DNA of 64,000 bases from Metallyticus violacea (GCA_030762175.1 CM060846.1:185558041-185622040); one strand, 5' to 3'; shown: positions 11,840-24,395, numbered from the stretch's first letter. Translations and numbers: made by a program. Notes: a model not told the origin generated them from the sequence alone.

Positions 11840-14340
11840 CCTTTGCTGTTTCTGATGCAATTATTTTGCATATTGTATACCTTACATCCAACCACCTTAC
11901 ATTATACCATTTTAGAAGCTATAAAAGATGCAATATCTTTGGAACAATGTCATAAGAAAATTTTGTATAAAAATTTTCCGTTCCCGGTATCTAACTACTT
12001 ACTTGGTAGCAAATATTTTCCCCCACAACGGTTGCGGGAAATCATTTTTGATGTTCGCCAGTATATTGTGAAATTTACGGAATTGTCGCGTGTTTATTAT
12101 TCCGAATAGTGGCCTAAATGCCAATCCTCATTTTGGGGCCTATGTTTTTCTTTAACTTTTGGCCAATTTGAAACAGTTATCGTTCAAGTAAGCCAATAAT
12201 TGCTATCTAGTGTCATTCAGGCACCTTTTGGGGATACTGCGGTATCTGCCTCTGTAGATAATCAAATAGCTCATCCTGCGTGGTAATATTGTAACAGAAA
12301 AGGTCATCTACCGTCAAAGTATTTTAAGAAATTACCAGCTCTTGGTGTTAAAAGCAACAAAATATCTGCTGCTACTGTATAAGCGCAGTTGTTCCCTCTC
12401 CTCTTCTTCCTTAGGCCGTGATATGTCCTCGAAAATCCCATATTGAAGGGAAATTGCCTTTTGAGCCCCTCTTATTGGACAAAATGCCAACTTTGATTCC
12501 AATAGTAGCATTTTCTGTAATCATATTCGTTTGACAAATGCATTTAAGACCATCGTTAATGTTCGTTAAAATGGCATTTTGCTCCTGAAAGCTCAAATTT
12601 ATGTAGTGCCGGACTTAGCTTGTTAAGTGATTCTGGGTACCGATTTAATTATTCATACCGGCATGATTATCGGTTTACTTAATAATTTTATTTTCTTTGC
12701 TTTTGCTCCTCAATGCTTTATACCTTTGCAAACGCAATGTAATCCATTTCCTGTAGATTTTTTTGGGTGGTGATAAATTATTATTCGCAGACTTGCTAGC
12801 TGCAGTAGAAACAACCTTTCTTACAAGTTTACCACTTATCAAGGAATATGGCTATTTGTATTTTACGCAAGATCACGGGTTCAATCCCGGCCAGGATGGA
12901 TTGATTTTTTTCGGGCGTAAAAATCTCAAGTATATGGCTTCCTTCGGAAGGGAAGTAAAGCTGTGGATCCCATGTCGTAGATTTACGACACGTGAAAGAA
13001 CCTCAAGTCCGAAAGAAGTCCCTCTGAGCAAAATTTATCGGTCATTTCAAGCCCTGAATTGAATGGGACGGTGATGACCTGAAATCAAATTTTACAATTT
13101 TGTCGGCCTTTTCAGATCTTAGAGTATGAAATTGTTTCGCGTGATCCTGAATCTGTACAAAATCGTTTACTGTTTCAAAGAATGTTCTTAATGAAGTCAA
13201 AAATGTATGAAATGCTGGAGAAAAGGATCATTAGGTAGTCAAATTCCAGCAACTCTAACCTTATATTTTTACTTCTTAAAGTGAACGAAGATGTGCTACC
13301 CCCAATGGATTATCAAGCAAAAAGATATCTACCGATTCCGTCCCACTACCCAAAGTTTATCAATGTTTTCATGGTTTATAAGTGTCTAGTTTTCAACTTT
13401 GGATTTGAACAATGTGTATTATCAAATCTATTTGCACGACAACTTGTGCAACGGATTAGAACCTGTATAAGTTTGTTTACCATTCGTCTTGGCCGTGGAC
13501 ACACAAGTTTTTGACGTGCCTTTTACATAACATTTTCAGCCACGTAATACTAATTACTTGTATCATTATTTCTACGATTTATGAATTTACTCAGATAGCT
13601 TTGACCTACATCTCTCCCATTTAAAATAAGTATTGGAGAGATTGAGAAAGGCTAGTTTAACGATTAATCAAGAAAGTTCAATTTGCGAATCCTAAAGTTC
13701 TTAGGAATTGTTATTTTCCCTTCTAGGGTAGCGATTGATTCAGAAAGCATTCAGAGTTTTCGTGGTTTTCCCTGCTCCAAAACGCTTAAGCAGATTTACC
13801 AACTTATTGTTATGGTCAACTATTTTGCCAAAATTATTTCTTCTTATATTCTTTATACTACAAAACTGAATGTAGGGTTTAGACCACCTATAGCATTGGG
13901 TCATTTCAAAGCATGAATTAATTTCACCTCCGGTAATATGAGTCCCGTATTGTTCACTTCCGCCTATGTTAAAACTGATGCTCGTGGTATGGCCGTTTCT
14001 GCAAATTTGTTACAAGAACACGCTGAGGGTCGAAATTCTGTTTCCTATGCTTCATGCAAACTAACAGATTAAGAAAGAAAATACTCTATGAGTTAAATGC
14101 TCTTGCCATATTATACAGTTTGAAAAAGTTCCGGATTTATCTACATTACGTAAACTGCATTCTTGAAACTGATATTCAAGTACTTTCGAGGATTCTGGTC
14201 AAACGCTGTATAACAGGAAAAATAGTCTGTTGGTTTTGCATTTATCCCTTCAAATGCTTTGAATAGCGCACATTGATGGGAGGATAATTGCGTGGAAGAT
14301 GTTATATCACGTATGTTTACGGAGAGCGACAGCCATCCCT
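11840..14340 (+). pseudogene. Ty3/gypsy retrotransposon gag-pol remnant
   Basis: Pieces appear in gag-pol order on the plus strand. About 12260-12340 resembles a zinc-knuckle region ('NRKGHLPSKYF'). About 13540-13690 resembles the end of the reverse-transcriptase palm and connection ('SDSFDLHLSHLK', 'RLRKASLTINQESS'). About 13695-13830 is the connection ('FLGIVIF', 'KTLKQIYQLI'). About 13960-14270 is RNase H ('TDARGMAVSANLLQEHAEG', 'SVSYASCKLTD', 'LETDIQVLSRIL'), followed by 'EDVISRMFTESDS'. Stops and frameshifts are everywhere. A SINE at about 12876-13085 interrupts it. No LTRs were found. Confidence 0.7.
12876..13085 (+). repeat. tRNA-derived SINE (family B), 5'-truncated, plus orientation
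   Basis: Starts with a B-box-like 'gggttcaatcccggcc', then the family body 'ttcggaagggaagtaaagc', and ends near 'ggtgatgacctgaaat'. Minus-strand copies lie at 17776-18008, about 20437-20603 and 40025-40295. Confidence 0.8.
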
Positions 14341-14567
14341 CTCATCCAGATCCTTTCTAGCCTCTAATGACCGTTTTGTCTGCTTGCCCCTCTGCATTCT
14401 CAGAGTTGCGTCAATATCAGTCGCCTGACTCTAAATTAATCCAATGATAGGAGAATCGCAAGGATGCCATCGTCAAAAGGAGTTCTCGTAAATTTAATTT
14501 ATTGAGAGTTGCAGTATTAATAGCTTAGTACCACTTTGGCTGCGTTATTACTTATTTATTTTTTTAA

Positions 14568-14793
14568 ACAGTGTTTAAGCCCTTTTTACTGCCGAGATCA
14601 TAGGCAGTGAACACTGATGATACATGAAATGAAATGATAAATTGGGAAATAATTTTTTTTAAAGGAAGGAAAGGTTCCAGTAAGGTACCTCCCAGGTATT
14701 TGCCATTTATGGAGACTAAGGAAAACCTGGTAAAGAAACCTCAATCAGGGAGGACGATCCTATTGTGAATCCAACACCAGACCTCCCGCTCAC
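14568..14793 (-). repeat. tRNA-Ser-like SINE (family A), minus orientation
   Basis: Reverse complement of the plus copy at 46604-46896. It runs from the 3' 'gtgtttaagcc' side through 'tgatacatgaaatgaaatga', 'ggaaaacctggtaaag' and 'caatcagggaggacgatcc' to 'agacctcccgctcacg', stopping inside the tRNA-like head. Confidence 0.85.
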
Positions 14794-14794
14794 G

Positions 14795-14844
<50 letters not shown>

Positions 14845-14899
14845 TATTATTACTACTATTATTATTATTATTATTATTATCATCATCATCATCATCATC
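14794..14899. repeat. (ATT)n/(ATC)n microsatellite
   Basis: Trinucleotide array directly abutting the truncated head of the SINE. Confidence 0.97.
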
Positions 14900-15270
14900 T
14901 TTAAAATCTATTGGAGCCCATTTGAGAATACATTAAACTAGGCAAAAGAAAAATCAACGTTTTATTTGTAAAGGAATAATTAAAAATATATGTGTGCATT
15001 TATTGAGGCATGCAAAATATATGGAATCAGTAAGGGTATTCAGTGTACAAAGGTTAGATTTCTAGCATCAAATGCTGCCAGAAGTCAATGCAAAATATTT
15101 TAATAGATTATATTGGAAAGTTATCTCTGTTCAAGATACACTCTTGTTTATGTCGATACCTGTTCTAAATAGGTCTAGTTACTTCCGGTTATGGAGGCAA
15201 GCACAAAAGTAAGTGAAATGTTTAAAATCTATTTTTTGTAATTTCGGAGTACCACAATAAGTTGCTTCAA

Positions 15271-16630
15271 ACAAGGTGGCGTACGAATAATGACTCATTG
15301 TAATATTAAATAAAGATTGTACTGTTTGTTAGATTTCATTCAAATTTCGCTCCAACACGTATTGTTTCATGGAAATGCCTGCAGAGGTCCAGTTGTCGCA
15401 ATATCTCCAGTCGTTTGTTTCCCAGTTAACGTTTCGCCATGGTCGAACACGGGCGTTTATCTGTTCTGTAGCGTGTTAAATCAGTTCTCCTTTACGCTGA
15501 ATTGAAAAGTGTTGCCGCAACTCAAGGAAGATTTAGGGTAATATTCTACAAGCGTTGGGCTCCATCAAGAAACGCAATTTTCCGATTACACGGAAAATTA
15601 GAAGGAGGCAGTTTGTTGCAAAGGAAACGATCTGGACCTCACCTATCCGTTCTCCTGAAAACATCGCAGCGCTACGAATTGCCTGCCATGCAGCAAAGTC
15701 CAAATAAATCAACCTAGCAGTCAGCAAAGGAAATGGGGATATCCCGCGGTTCAGTTCAAAGAATTTTACACAGTGATCTCAAGCTGTTCCCTTACAAAAT
15801 GACTGTGTTAAACAAGCAGAGATGTCTGGTACACAAGCTGACTGAACAGAACAAACAGAGGAGAATGGAGTATACGTTACAGGCTGATGAAAAAGATGAA
15901 ATATTGTTGAACACATGGTTCTCCGACGAAGCTTATTTCCACCTAAACGGAACAGCAAACAAACAAAATGTCCGTTTTTGATCATTGAAAAGGTTCGTGA
16001 AAAAACGACGCATGGGGAAAAATGTGAAACTTGGATAGCTCTATGCAGCCATGGCTTAATCAGATCATTTTTTTTTAATTACACTGTCAATGCTGTTCAA
16101 TATGTCTTTTTTGGAAAACGAATTTGTGGCACATCTTCTTTCCACCAATTCCCCATTTAATTCACAGTAGTTCATGCAAGAAGGCGCAACACCTAATACA
16201 GCTAATGCTGTACTAGACTTTCTGCAGGAAGTATTGAACAATTGTGTGATGCCCCATCGTTGTCCACAGCGCCATCTTAAGGGAATTTTTGGCGTCTTTT
16301 AAGTTCAGATTTAAACCCATGTGAATTTTCTGTGGAGATATTTGAAAGACAAACTGTGCCATTTGAGACCATAGAATGTTATGGAAATACGTGCCCAGAT
16401 TGTACCACTGTTCAATGAGAAAAATGAAGGCTTATGCCAAAATGTTGTTATAAATGTGTGTGACACCTTCGCGAAGTTGTCCGTCGCAATGGAGGGCATA
16501 TTAAACACGTGGTGAAGTGAAGTACATTTCCATGGACCATACTATCTGTGTGTAAAATGTAAAAAAAATTCATTTCAGAAATAAAAGTGCTATGACAAGA
16601 TATGTCATCTATTCGAGCGCCACTCTGTAT
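15271..16630 (+). mobile_element. Tc1/mariner-superfamily transposon with decayed transposase
   Basis: Inverted ends: left 'ggtggcgtacgaataatga' near 15275 and right 'tatgtcatctattcgagcg' near 16600, imperfect but matching over about 28 bp. Inside, about 15505-16505 reads as a DDE_3-type transposase. An N-terminal helix-turn-helix part ('RWAPSRNAIFRL', 'GISRGSVQRILHSDLKLFPY') is followed by the first catalytic-Asp region ('WFSDEAYFHLNG', about 15915-15955). Downstream are fragments of the middle and of the C-terminal region. There are a stop after 15714, further frameshifts and no intact reading frame. Length (1.36 kb) fits the superfamily. Confidence 0.75.
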
Positions 16631-16787
16631 AGTACCTTATTTAATGTCTTTTGACTAATGTCAAGTTATTTTTTATTCAGGTGTGCAACTGGTTACTACA
16701 GTCCCATATTATTCATGACATTCTTTGATAGAGAGCGTTAGTCATAATTTAAATAGCTTTAACTGTGTATCATCATAATCGCTGGGT

Positions 16788-17270
16788 TGAAAGTTTGCAC
16801 TGGTTGCAGTTTGCCGCCAATCATGAACCTCATAAAAATTGTCAATTTGAATTATTGATGTCTTTCCTTCAAAACTGTTCACTGTCCAATTTGTGGACTT
16901 TGCAGGAACTTCGTTCTACTACAACATAGTCTGTGGTATTTGGAATAGGGTAAGGGTAATATTCACAAAGGGCATAACCGCAGTGTAATTAAGCATGCTC
17001 TAGCCGGTATATCAGTGAAATATAAAGATATTGATATGATCTATTTGAAGACATATCCATTAAACAAGGGGGCTAAATATTTTATTTTAAATTGGCACCT
17101 AAATTTAAGCAACTTTTTTGTACTTGCCTTTATTTCTCCTGTTCTCGTTATGCTATAAGATAAGTGCAAAAGCATGACAGCTCATGTAGCTCTGTTAAAG
17201 TCGACATAGTATGTTGTAAATTTCATTGTGAAGGGTAAATTATAGAATGTTTTTTATAATTGTATAAAAT
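16788..17270 (+). repeat. Unclassified interspersed repeat, copy 2
   Basis: Matches the pieces at 2556-2720 and 4668-4925 in the same order but contiguous, which suggests one unit of roughly 480 bp. No coding potential and no terminal repeats seen. Confidence 0.45.
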
Positions 17271-17271
17271 A

Positions 17272-17770
17272 AAATTCAGTTTATTAAATTACATGACCAT
17301 CACATGGAGCAATTAAGAGATGAGTTTTGCCACCTGCCCATGTTGTAACACTAATTCAGTAAGGGTATTCGTTCGGGGCAAACAACTCCAAAATTTTAAG
17401 AATGTATGAATGTTTCTACTTAGTGGAAAACAGAACCTAACACTGGTCCGGGTATCCAATGTCTGACCTTTACTTTGCCAGTATTTCTGGAATCACATAT
17501 TATTTGATGAATAATTATTTGTCAAGAACAAGAGAGAAATAAATATTGTAACTATGATAAATTAACAAACAAATTCATGATGAAACAGTCACATTTACAA
17601 GAAAACTTTTTAACGTGAAAATGAGGAAGCAATTCATAAGATGCTGTGTCAAAATATTTTCATATTCCTACAATTTGGCATTTATTGCATGTTTACTGTC
17701 TAACTGACTTGAACAGTTGATAATGAATGAAGTGGCAGTTTTTACTCTTCTTCCCTGATTAATTTCTTTT
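17272..17770. other. No feature recognised
   Basis: AT-rich sequence with no long frame or repeat noticed. Confidence 0.5.
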
Positions 17771-17775
17771 TTTTT

Positions 17776-18008
17776 TTGATTGATTTATTTAGGACGCTCT
17801 TTAACATCTCAGGTCATCAGCGTCCCATTCAACTAAGGGCGTGAAACGGCCGACAAATTTTGCTCAGAGGCCTCTCTTTCAGGCTTGAGGTTCTTTTTCG
17901 TGCCGCAAATGTACGACACGGGACCCACGGCTTTACTTCCCTTCCGAAGGAAGCCATACTTAGGATTTTTACGCCCGAAATAATCCATCGGTCCTGGCCG
18001 GGTTAGGA
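17776..18008 (-). repeat. tRNA-derived SINE (family B), minus orientation
   Basis: Begins after a T-run (the reverse complement of an A tail). Continues through 'catcagcgtcccattcaac', 'gggcgtgaaacggccgac', 'gtgccgcaaatgtacgaca' and 'cccttccgaaggaagcc' to 'ggtcctggccgggtt', where it is truncated inside the tRNA-like head. Confidence 0.85.
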
Positions 18009-18317
18009 TTAATAACTTAGTTGCATACTATTATCATATTATTCATTTCAAAGTACAATAAATTCTGATTATTTATATCAGCTTCAAAACCTTAACAAAT
18101 TGTAAGAATAATTGAAATTGGCATATAACTGGTGGTGATTCTCTTCCTCTTTAGATATTATGGTGAAGTGAGTTTCAAGAATATTGAACATGTCATACAA
18201 CTTACAAAGCATTCAAACACACATTTCAGAATACAATCATCATCATTTAAACATATAATAAAAAGTAAGTCATGCAGCTTTACAGCCTATCACTTAATAC
18301 TTAATAAAGACTCTCCA

Positions 18318-18490
18318 CCTTAATGATTTCTTCTGAATCGAAATATTTAGAACGTTCTGTATGGTTTCACTTACATGAGATTTACTCAGGACATGTTTCG
18401 TGGAAATGTTCTGAGTAAATTTCACATAAGTGAAACCATAAAGAATGTTCTAAATGAATCTTTTGACTCAGAAGAGATTATTAATGCACG
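18318..18490. repeat. Long inverted repeat (foldback)
   Basis: Two arms of about 80 bp face each other: 'tggtttcacttacatgagat' near 18361 and 'ttcacataagtgaaacca' near 18421, each continuing outward to 'tcttctgaRtc'. The spacer is only a few bases, so the whole can form one hairpin. It may be a small MITE; no target duplication was established. Confidence 0.8.
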
Positions 18491-18499
18491 ATTCACTGT

Positions 18500-19680
18500 G
18501 TTCGATGCAAAATTGAATTAATATTGAAACTCTCTACCTTATTTAGGACATACTGACCTAATCTAATTACATGATAAATTCATTAATTTGCTTTCCTAGA
18601 ATTATAAAATTGATCCATTCTATAAAAGGTTTGAATATTTAAACACTTAAGAATTTATACTTTTGAAGCATTAACATTGAATGAGTAAAATAATATTGAT
18701 ATAGAGTTGGTTTGAAGATACTTATACTTCACTTACTTCGTTTTTATAACTCAAAATTTTTCAGGAACATTTGCTTCCATCATCAGCAGAAGACCAAAAT
18801 GGTATAAGCATACTGTATTGGCAGTCAGAGAAATTTATCAAATATATCCAATGTTGGTATCTTGAAGTTCACAATCCAATTATTATGTTTGATTATGGAC
18901 ATTTTTTCTCATGTCGTTAGTTACAAACTTTTGCAAATGTATTTAAAAAAATTGTTTTTTTTTATCAATTTCTTGATTTTCTGACCAAAAGTGGGTTGCC
19001 ACTGACAATTTCTGTATCTGTTTGTGATGAATATTTCTGAAAAGTTATATGGGGTTTTCAAATTAGTTTCATTTTTCAAATATATACCTGATCACAGTCA
19101 TTTCATTCTTGGAACTAGTAGAAAAGAGCATGTACAGCGAGTCCATAAATGATTTAAAATGAAAAAGGCCCGACCGGGCATTTATAACATGCTTACGGCA
19201 AATTCTAGCTTATAATTCATGCAGGGAATGACAAGTTCATTTAGATTGAACTTATTTTTCAAGATAGTTGCCGTTTCTTTATATATACCTAGATGCGCCA
19301 TCTGAAGCAAATCCAGTTAGCTGCTGAAGTAAATGCTCTTCACTTATCCCATGCCGAGTAAAGCAAATGGAAATACTTTCAGCCAAACTTTCGTCAACTA
19401 GTTCAGATAGTTCAATATAATAGAAAAATAATTGCATGGCTGTTCATCGTATTGTTGGGAGCTGGAGGGATGGCTAGTCAGAGGAATGTGTTTATAACAC
19501 AAAGTGTCACAGGAGTGCATATGTTCACGAGTTACGCACGTATCGTAAACGGAGCTTGTGCTTGTGCTTTGATGCCTTTAGAAAACAATGACTACATACA
19601 GTTTGAATTTAACATTTCCTAAATTAATAACGAATTAATAAAATATAATTGAACAAATTCATAGACATAATTTAAGGTCA
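18500..19680. other. No feature recognised
   Basis: AT-rich sequence with no coding or repeat signal that I could support. Confidence 0.5.
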
Positions 19681-20059
19681 CTACTATAATATAGGGTGTA
19701 TAACATTTAATAGCGCAAACTGAAGCGGTTGAAAGTATATGACAATAGAAGCGAGAATTTATTTTCCAGTAAACATGGGTCCGCAAACAATCCATGTGAG
19801 CGACTTATTATTGCGAATGTGTGGGTATGAGCCACCACTGACTTCCTTCGTTGTACACATCATATGTCATTCGTTGCGCACTTAGAAGCGCTCTGCGATG
19901 TGCTCGTTGTTTACAAAACTGAACGTTGCCAACAGGTGTTGTTGTTATCAAACCATATACAACAGACAATGGGTACAGTACACAGTCATAGCAGTCAGAT
20001 CATTTGTCTGAACAGTGTCAGGAGTGCTGAACTATACGTAGTCAAAATTGAACCGTACA

Positions 20060-21260
20060 GTAACGCAGAGTATGCGGACATGCATTTCATCTGTGGCAGG
20101 ACTAAGGGCAATGCTTGGAAGGCTGCACGTTTGTACTGTCAAAATTACCCTGATCGAAGACGTCCCGAAAGTCACATATTTATAAGGATCCATCAACACC
20201 TCAGAGAACAGGGTAATTTCGTACGTGGCAGGGGAGCAGAAACGTCTGCACCCATTACGCCTGAAGTTGAGTATATGGTGTTGGAAGCAGTACAAGTCTC
20301 TCCAGGAACTTCAAAGACAAATACTGCCACACAAGTGTCTGTCTGTACTAAGCCACAGTATTGTTAGGAGAATTTTACATCGCAATTCACCCTACCCTCA
20401 CCACCTCCAAAGAGTTCAATGTCCCAGTTGATTTTTTTTTTAACTTACGGACGGTCATCAGCGTCCCATTCTATGCAGGGCGTGAAATGGCCGACAAATT
20501 TTGCTCAGAGGCCTTGGGTTTAGAAAGCAAGTATGGTTTACCACTACACCATCAGGACCGACTCAATATCTCAGTGATCCGGATTTTGGTCCTAGAGTGA
20601 ATTTTTTTCAGTGGATGCAGCAACAGCCTGTAGTCAACCCTCGTTTTACAGGTAATATTTTATTTACCGACGAAGCGGAGTTCACACTTCATTGTATTTT
20701 AATTATCATAATACACATTTTTGGTACGAAATAAACCCACATGTTGTTCATGAGGCACCACATCAACAACTAGCTCATTGAACGTGCGATAAGAGGTATT
20801 AGGTGATTGTCTAATTTAGCCATACATTCTTCCAAGAAAACTCAATGAACGGAGATACCTTCGGTTTCTGCGGCGGAATCTTTCAGAGCTGCTTGAGGAT
20901 TTCCCCTGAGAAAAATCGGAGTATGTGATACATGCATGATGGAGCACCGGCACATTTTACTGCTACTGTAAGAAGACATCTTCGCGGAGATATGGTCCAA
21001 GATGGTTATATCGAGCAGGGTCTGTACATTGGCCTCCACGATCACCTGATCTCAATCCTTTTTCTCTCTGTGGTCACCTCAGAAGTGTAGTGTACAGCAC
21101 TCCCGTTGATACGGTTGAAGTGCTGGAGCAGAGAATTGTACATGCTTGTCAAGAATTCCGAGATGATCCGGGGGTATTTGAAAGAATTCAAAACTCCCTG
21201 CAGAAACGAGTGCAGTATTTCATCCAGATGCAAGGACGACGCTTTGAACACCTTCATTAA
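20060..21260 (+). pseudogene. DDE transposase (DUF4817/DDE_3-like), broken
   Basis: The N-terminus has 'EYADMHFICGRTKGNAWKAA' then 'RRRPESHIFIRIHQHL', the DUF4817 helix-turn-helix pattern, followed by 'SVLSHSIVRRILH' in another frame. After the SINE come the catalytic region 'ILFTDEAEFT' (about 20660-20690), 'DGAPAHFTATVRRH'-type sequence (about 20940-20975, second Asp) and a C-terminal 'PPRSPDLNP'-like stretch (about 21030-21060). The gene ends with 'RRFEHLH' near 21255. Multiple frameshifts and the SINE insertion make it inactive. Confidence 0.75.
20437..20603 (-). repeat. tRNA-derived SINE (family B) fragment inside a transposase
   Basis: T-run, 'cggtcatcagcgtcccatt', 'gggcgtgaaatggccgac', 'ttttgctcagaggcc', then a degenerate tRNA-like part ('catcaggaccgactcaat'). 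Transposase coding resumes at 'ttcagtggatgcagcaaca'. Confidence 0.75.
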
Positions 21261-21569
21261 CCGATAAGAGTGTACAGAACATAACATGTAATATATTAAA
21301 GTAGAACAGTATTCCTTGTTAAGTTAAGCTATGAGTGAATTTTGAGCCAACTTTTAGTGGAAATTAAACAAGAAGTCAATTTTTAAAATTCATTTATATT
21401 AACTAGGAGAAAGATTTTTAATGAAGTCAGTGGCGGCTTGTAACCACGCATTTGCAATTATCTCGTACATGGCTCGTTTGTGGACCTATGTTTACTGGAA
21501 ATTTTTTGCTTCTATTATCCTGTACTTTCAAACACTACATTTTGCACCATTAATTTTGATACAATGTGT

Positions 21570-22010
21570 AACAGAAGTCGGCGCCTATGTTCAGGAATGA
21601 AGAAAAATCCACAAATGCATGTTTCAGTAACGCTTATATATTAATTTTCTCCACTAACATTTTTTCTCTCTTAGCAAGAGTTTTACTTTGGAACGCTCAA
21701 GCTCAATGGGGTTCAGTTCACACATGTATGTGGCGAAACTTAATGCTTCATAACCATGTAATTTTAATATGCGTCAATGTGGAATACTTTTTCTGGCCAT
21801 TTATGGGTATCTGTCAATATGTATAGTTTATATTTTGTCATATCTCTTGAGAAACGAGGGATGCTATTTTGCAGCCATAATTTCATCTTCGTTTATGGCG
21901 TATTTTGAAAAGGGTTTCTTTTCCTGAATATTGTGGGGCATTATCCATAACCTCCTCTATGAGATTGGAAGAAGTTGATTGTTAATCCAAAGTTCAAAGT
22001 TTCTGAAATT
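21570..22010. other. No feature recognised
   Basis: Short frames without known motifs. Confidence 0.4.
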
Positions 22011-22011
22011 C

Positions 22012-22745
22012 ATTTAACCATGAGAATCTCCCGTGTTTTTGCCTACTTGAAAAATTAGTAACGAATTCTTCACAAACACTATTTTGGATCTTACATGGAC
22101 GACAATGAGACGATTACCGAAATTCGGCCTAGTTATTACGCCTGGTTGACTTCCATTTTGCCAACATTTCTTAATTGTTAAATTATTGTACGCCCTAGTC
22201 TCATTAACATAAAAATGAAAAATGAACCATTGGAACAATATAACTAAAATAACAGGAACTAGAGAAGCAGAATGTATTATACATAATATTGTGCAATTTT
22301 GTATATATACAATAGTACGATGATGCTCCCTAAAGCGGCATATTGCTTTCAGATGCTTACAGCGCCATTCCATTTGTTTGGCGTTTCAATTAATATTTAC
22401 CTCTAATTTTAGCACTTTTTCCATTTGTAGCCTATTTCTTTAAGAATTCATCTCAGAGAGTGAACCCTTAAGGAAATGTAATATAACTCGTTCTTTTTCG
22501 AATATGTATAAAAATGTTGGACATGTAGGAACTTCCTTTCTCACTAAATAAAATTCGTCTATGCAGCAGCATATCCCGTTCTTGTGAAAAATATTCGAAT
22601 TCACTTTTGTACGCTCCGGTCTATTTCCTGGAGTGGACAGATAAGACTCGCCGGTTTCAACCAATTCTCTTCTTACCCTGGTATTTGTTCTCACTGAAAC
22701 AACGGTATAGTGAGATACACGTAAGTTTGTTGTTTTAATCTAAAT
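22012..22745 (-). pseudogene. IS630/Tc1-like DDE_3 transposase fragment
   Basis: On the minus strand 22694-22440 gives an N-terminal region with 'VRRELVETGESYLSTPGNR' and an 'IDEFYLVRKEVPT' helix. The region 22230-22014 gives the central catalytic segment 'NNLTIKKCWQNGSQPGV' then 'GNRLIVVHVRSKIVFVKNS'. This matches the insect DDE_3 transposase family with the pattern 'MDETWVN...KKCW...GKRLI.VH.G...GFV'. A frameshift separates the parts and the C-terminal third is absent. Confidence 0.65.
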
Positions 22746-22749
22746 TTTA

Positions 22750-23888
22750 TTGTCTCGACACGTCACATACAACTATCAATATTCTCAATTCCTCGATCTT
22801 TACTTTGCATAATTTTTCCTTTCTTTTGTTGCTGTGGTACAATTATTTGTATGTACTTGTAATTAGTACGCCAATACATGTAACACTATACACAAACATT
22901 TAAATATAAATGCAATTTAAAACGCCCAACTGCTCACTATCAGTATTCTGCTTTCGTTCACGCAATGAGAACGAATGTGTATGAATAGATGATACATATG
23001 CAGTGCGTAATGTTTTACTTGACAGATAAAGCCCTCCTTCTCCCGCATACTTCGCTGGCCATGACTCTAGTTCCCAACAGTATCGCACATACAAAATCAC
23101 GCCCACACGATTTATTTCTTACCGTGGTGCTTTCATCAACCATTATACTAAACATACAGCCTATTTCAATAATGTATTTATAAATTTTTGCAGATTTTTT
23201 TTTTCTGAAATGAAACGAATGTTATTCACACAAGTATGATCAGAGTGCAATCTTGTCCCCAAATTACAGTCATTCAATTTTTGCAAAGTACATAATTCTG
23301 AAAATAATTTAAATGACTTATGTTATCGGTATTAAATATGCAGTTCGAAAATTTCGAGTCATTACTTTAACTTTTCAACATTTTTCTCTTCCCAAACTAG
23401 AAACTCTATCTGTGCGGAGCTATGCAGTCTCTCTTTCTATCGTTCTATAATTGCAGCGTATTTTTCATGGAACATTATTCTGCCATGGTTAGATATTTTA
23501 GCACACACTTTACCATTTTTACCTGGTAGATCCCAAATAAATGCATAGTCACAATGCATTTTTGGTGTAAAAAATATCTACAACAGAACAAAAAATACAC
23601 ATAACCTCCCATGTATCTTTAGCACTTAGCCAAAGGCGCGTAGATTTCCATGAAACCGTGATTTCTCTAAGCAAGAACCCATTAAACTGCACTTGCTTCC
23701 TTCTTACGCTAGCAATATGAGACACTTTACTTGCACTTTCATTCTCATTGTGGGCTTCAAATTCACATTTTTCATTTCCTTTATTATTCTTGCCAATTGT
23801 GAGTCGGAATTCGCCACTGTGCTCAAGAAAACCATTGTTTAAGCCATGGTTTAAGACAGTTACAAGAAGAAAAGAACCAGCTATTTGA
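22750..23888. other. No feature recognised
   Basis: AT-rich, short frames only. Confidence 0.5.
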
Positions 23889-23890
23889 AG

Positions 23891-23922
<32 letters not shown>
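23889..23922. repeat. (A)n tract
   Basis: A run of about 34 adenines; it may be a retroelement tail. Confidence 0.9.
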
Positions 23923-23924
<2 letters not shown>

Positions 23925-24139
23925 AATAGCTCAATTAACTAATCCAGCTAAAATTCGCAGAGATTCAGCAAACGACTACGACTGGTAAACAGCGAGTCAC
24001 GCCAGTAAAAACTGGCATCGGCGTCAAACCACTCAGCAATCCACATCATTACAAAGCAAATTTAACGTGCTTCAAGAGGAACATGGGAACGATTATCGAC
24101 AGAAAATGACAAAATAAGTAAAAGAAGAGAGAAAAGAAG

Positions 24140-24395
24140 ACCCCAAAGGAAAGAAATTATCTACGGAGACAGCCACGTAAGAGGTTTGTCCTGCCCCATA
24201 AATGAAAATCCAAGTATATCGGCATTAGGAATAGTGAAACCAAATAGGTGGTTGAAAAAGGTTATAGAAATCACTGCAAGTGACTGCGCAAATCTGCAAG
24301 AGGAGGATTTCATTGTTCTCGTAGGGGGTGCGACAAATGATGTGAACGAGAATAAATCAGTAGAATTTGAAGTGAAACTTCAGCGAATTTTTTAA
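24140..24395 (+). pseudogene. LINE ORF1, SGNH-esterase-like C-terminal domain
   Basis: The frame gives 'IIYGDSHVRGLS' (block I, GDS-type Ser), 'LGIVKPNRWLKKVI' and 'EEDFIVLVGGATNDVNENKS' (block III, GG..ND). These are the conserved blocks of the esterase domain in ORF1 of CR1-like elements. The frame closes at 24395 where the SINE starts, so the end is truncated. Confidence 0.6.

Larger units (their letters stand above)
19692..21567 (+). mobile_element. Tc1/mariner-superfamily transposon with about 100-bp inverted ends
   Basis: The left end ('gggtgtataacatttaatag' near 19694 through 'tttccagtaaacatgggtcc' near 19766) is matched in reverse complement at the right ('ggacctatgtttactggaaa' near 21482 through 'gtgcaaaatg'-type sequence near 21545). 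Both share the block 'aataRaagc' and a 'ttgaaagta' block. Inside is the transposase remnant at about 20060-21260, itself cut by a family B SINE. Confidence 0.75.

Noticed and set aside
22900..23183. Frames on both strands near 23 kb
   Set aside because: No motif, no codon bias evident and no neighbours that suggest a gene.
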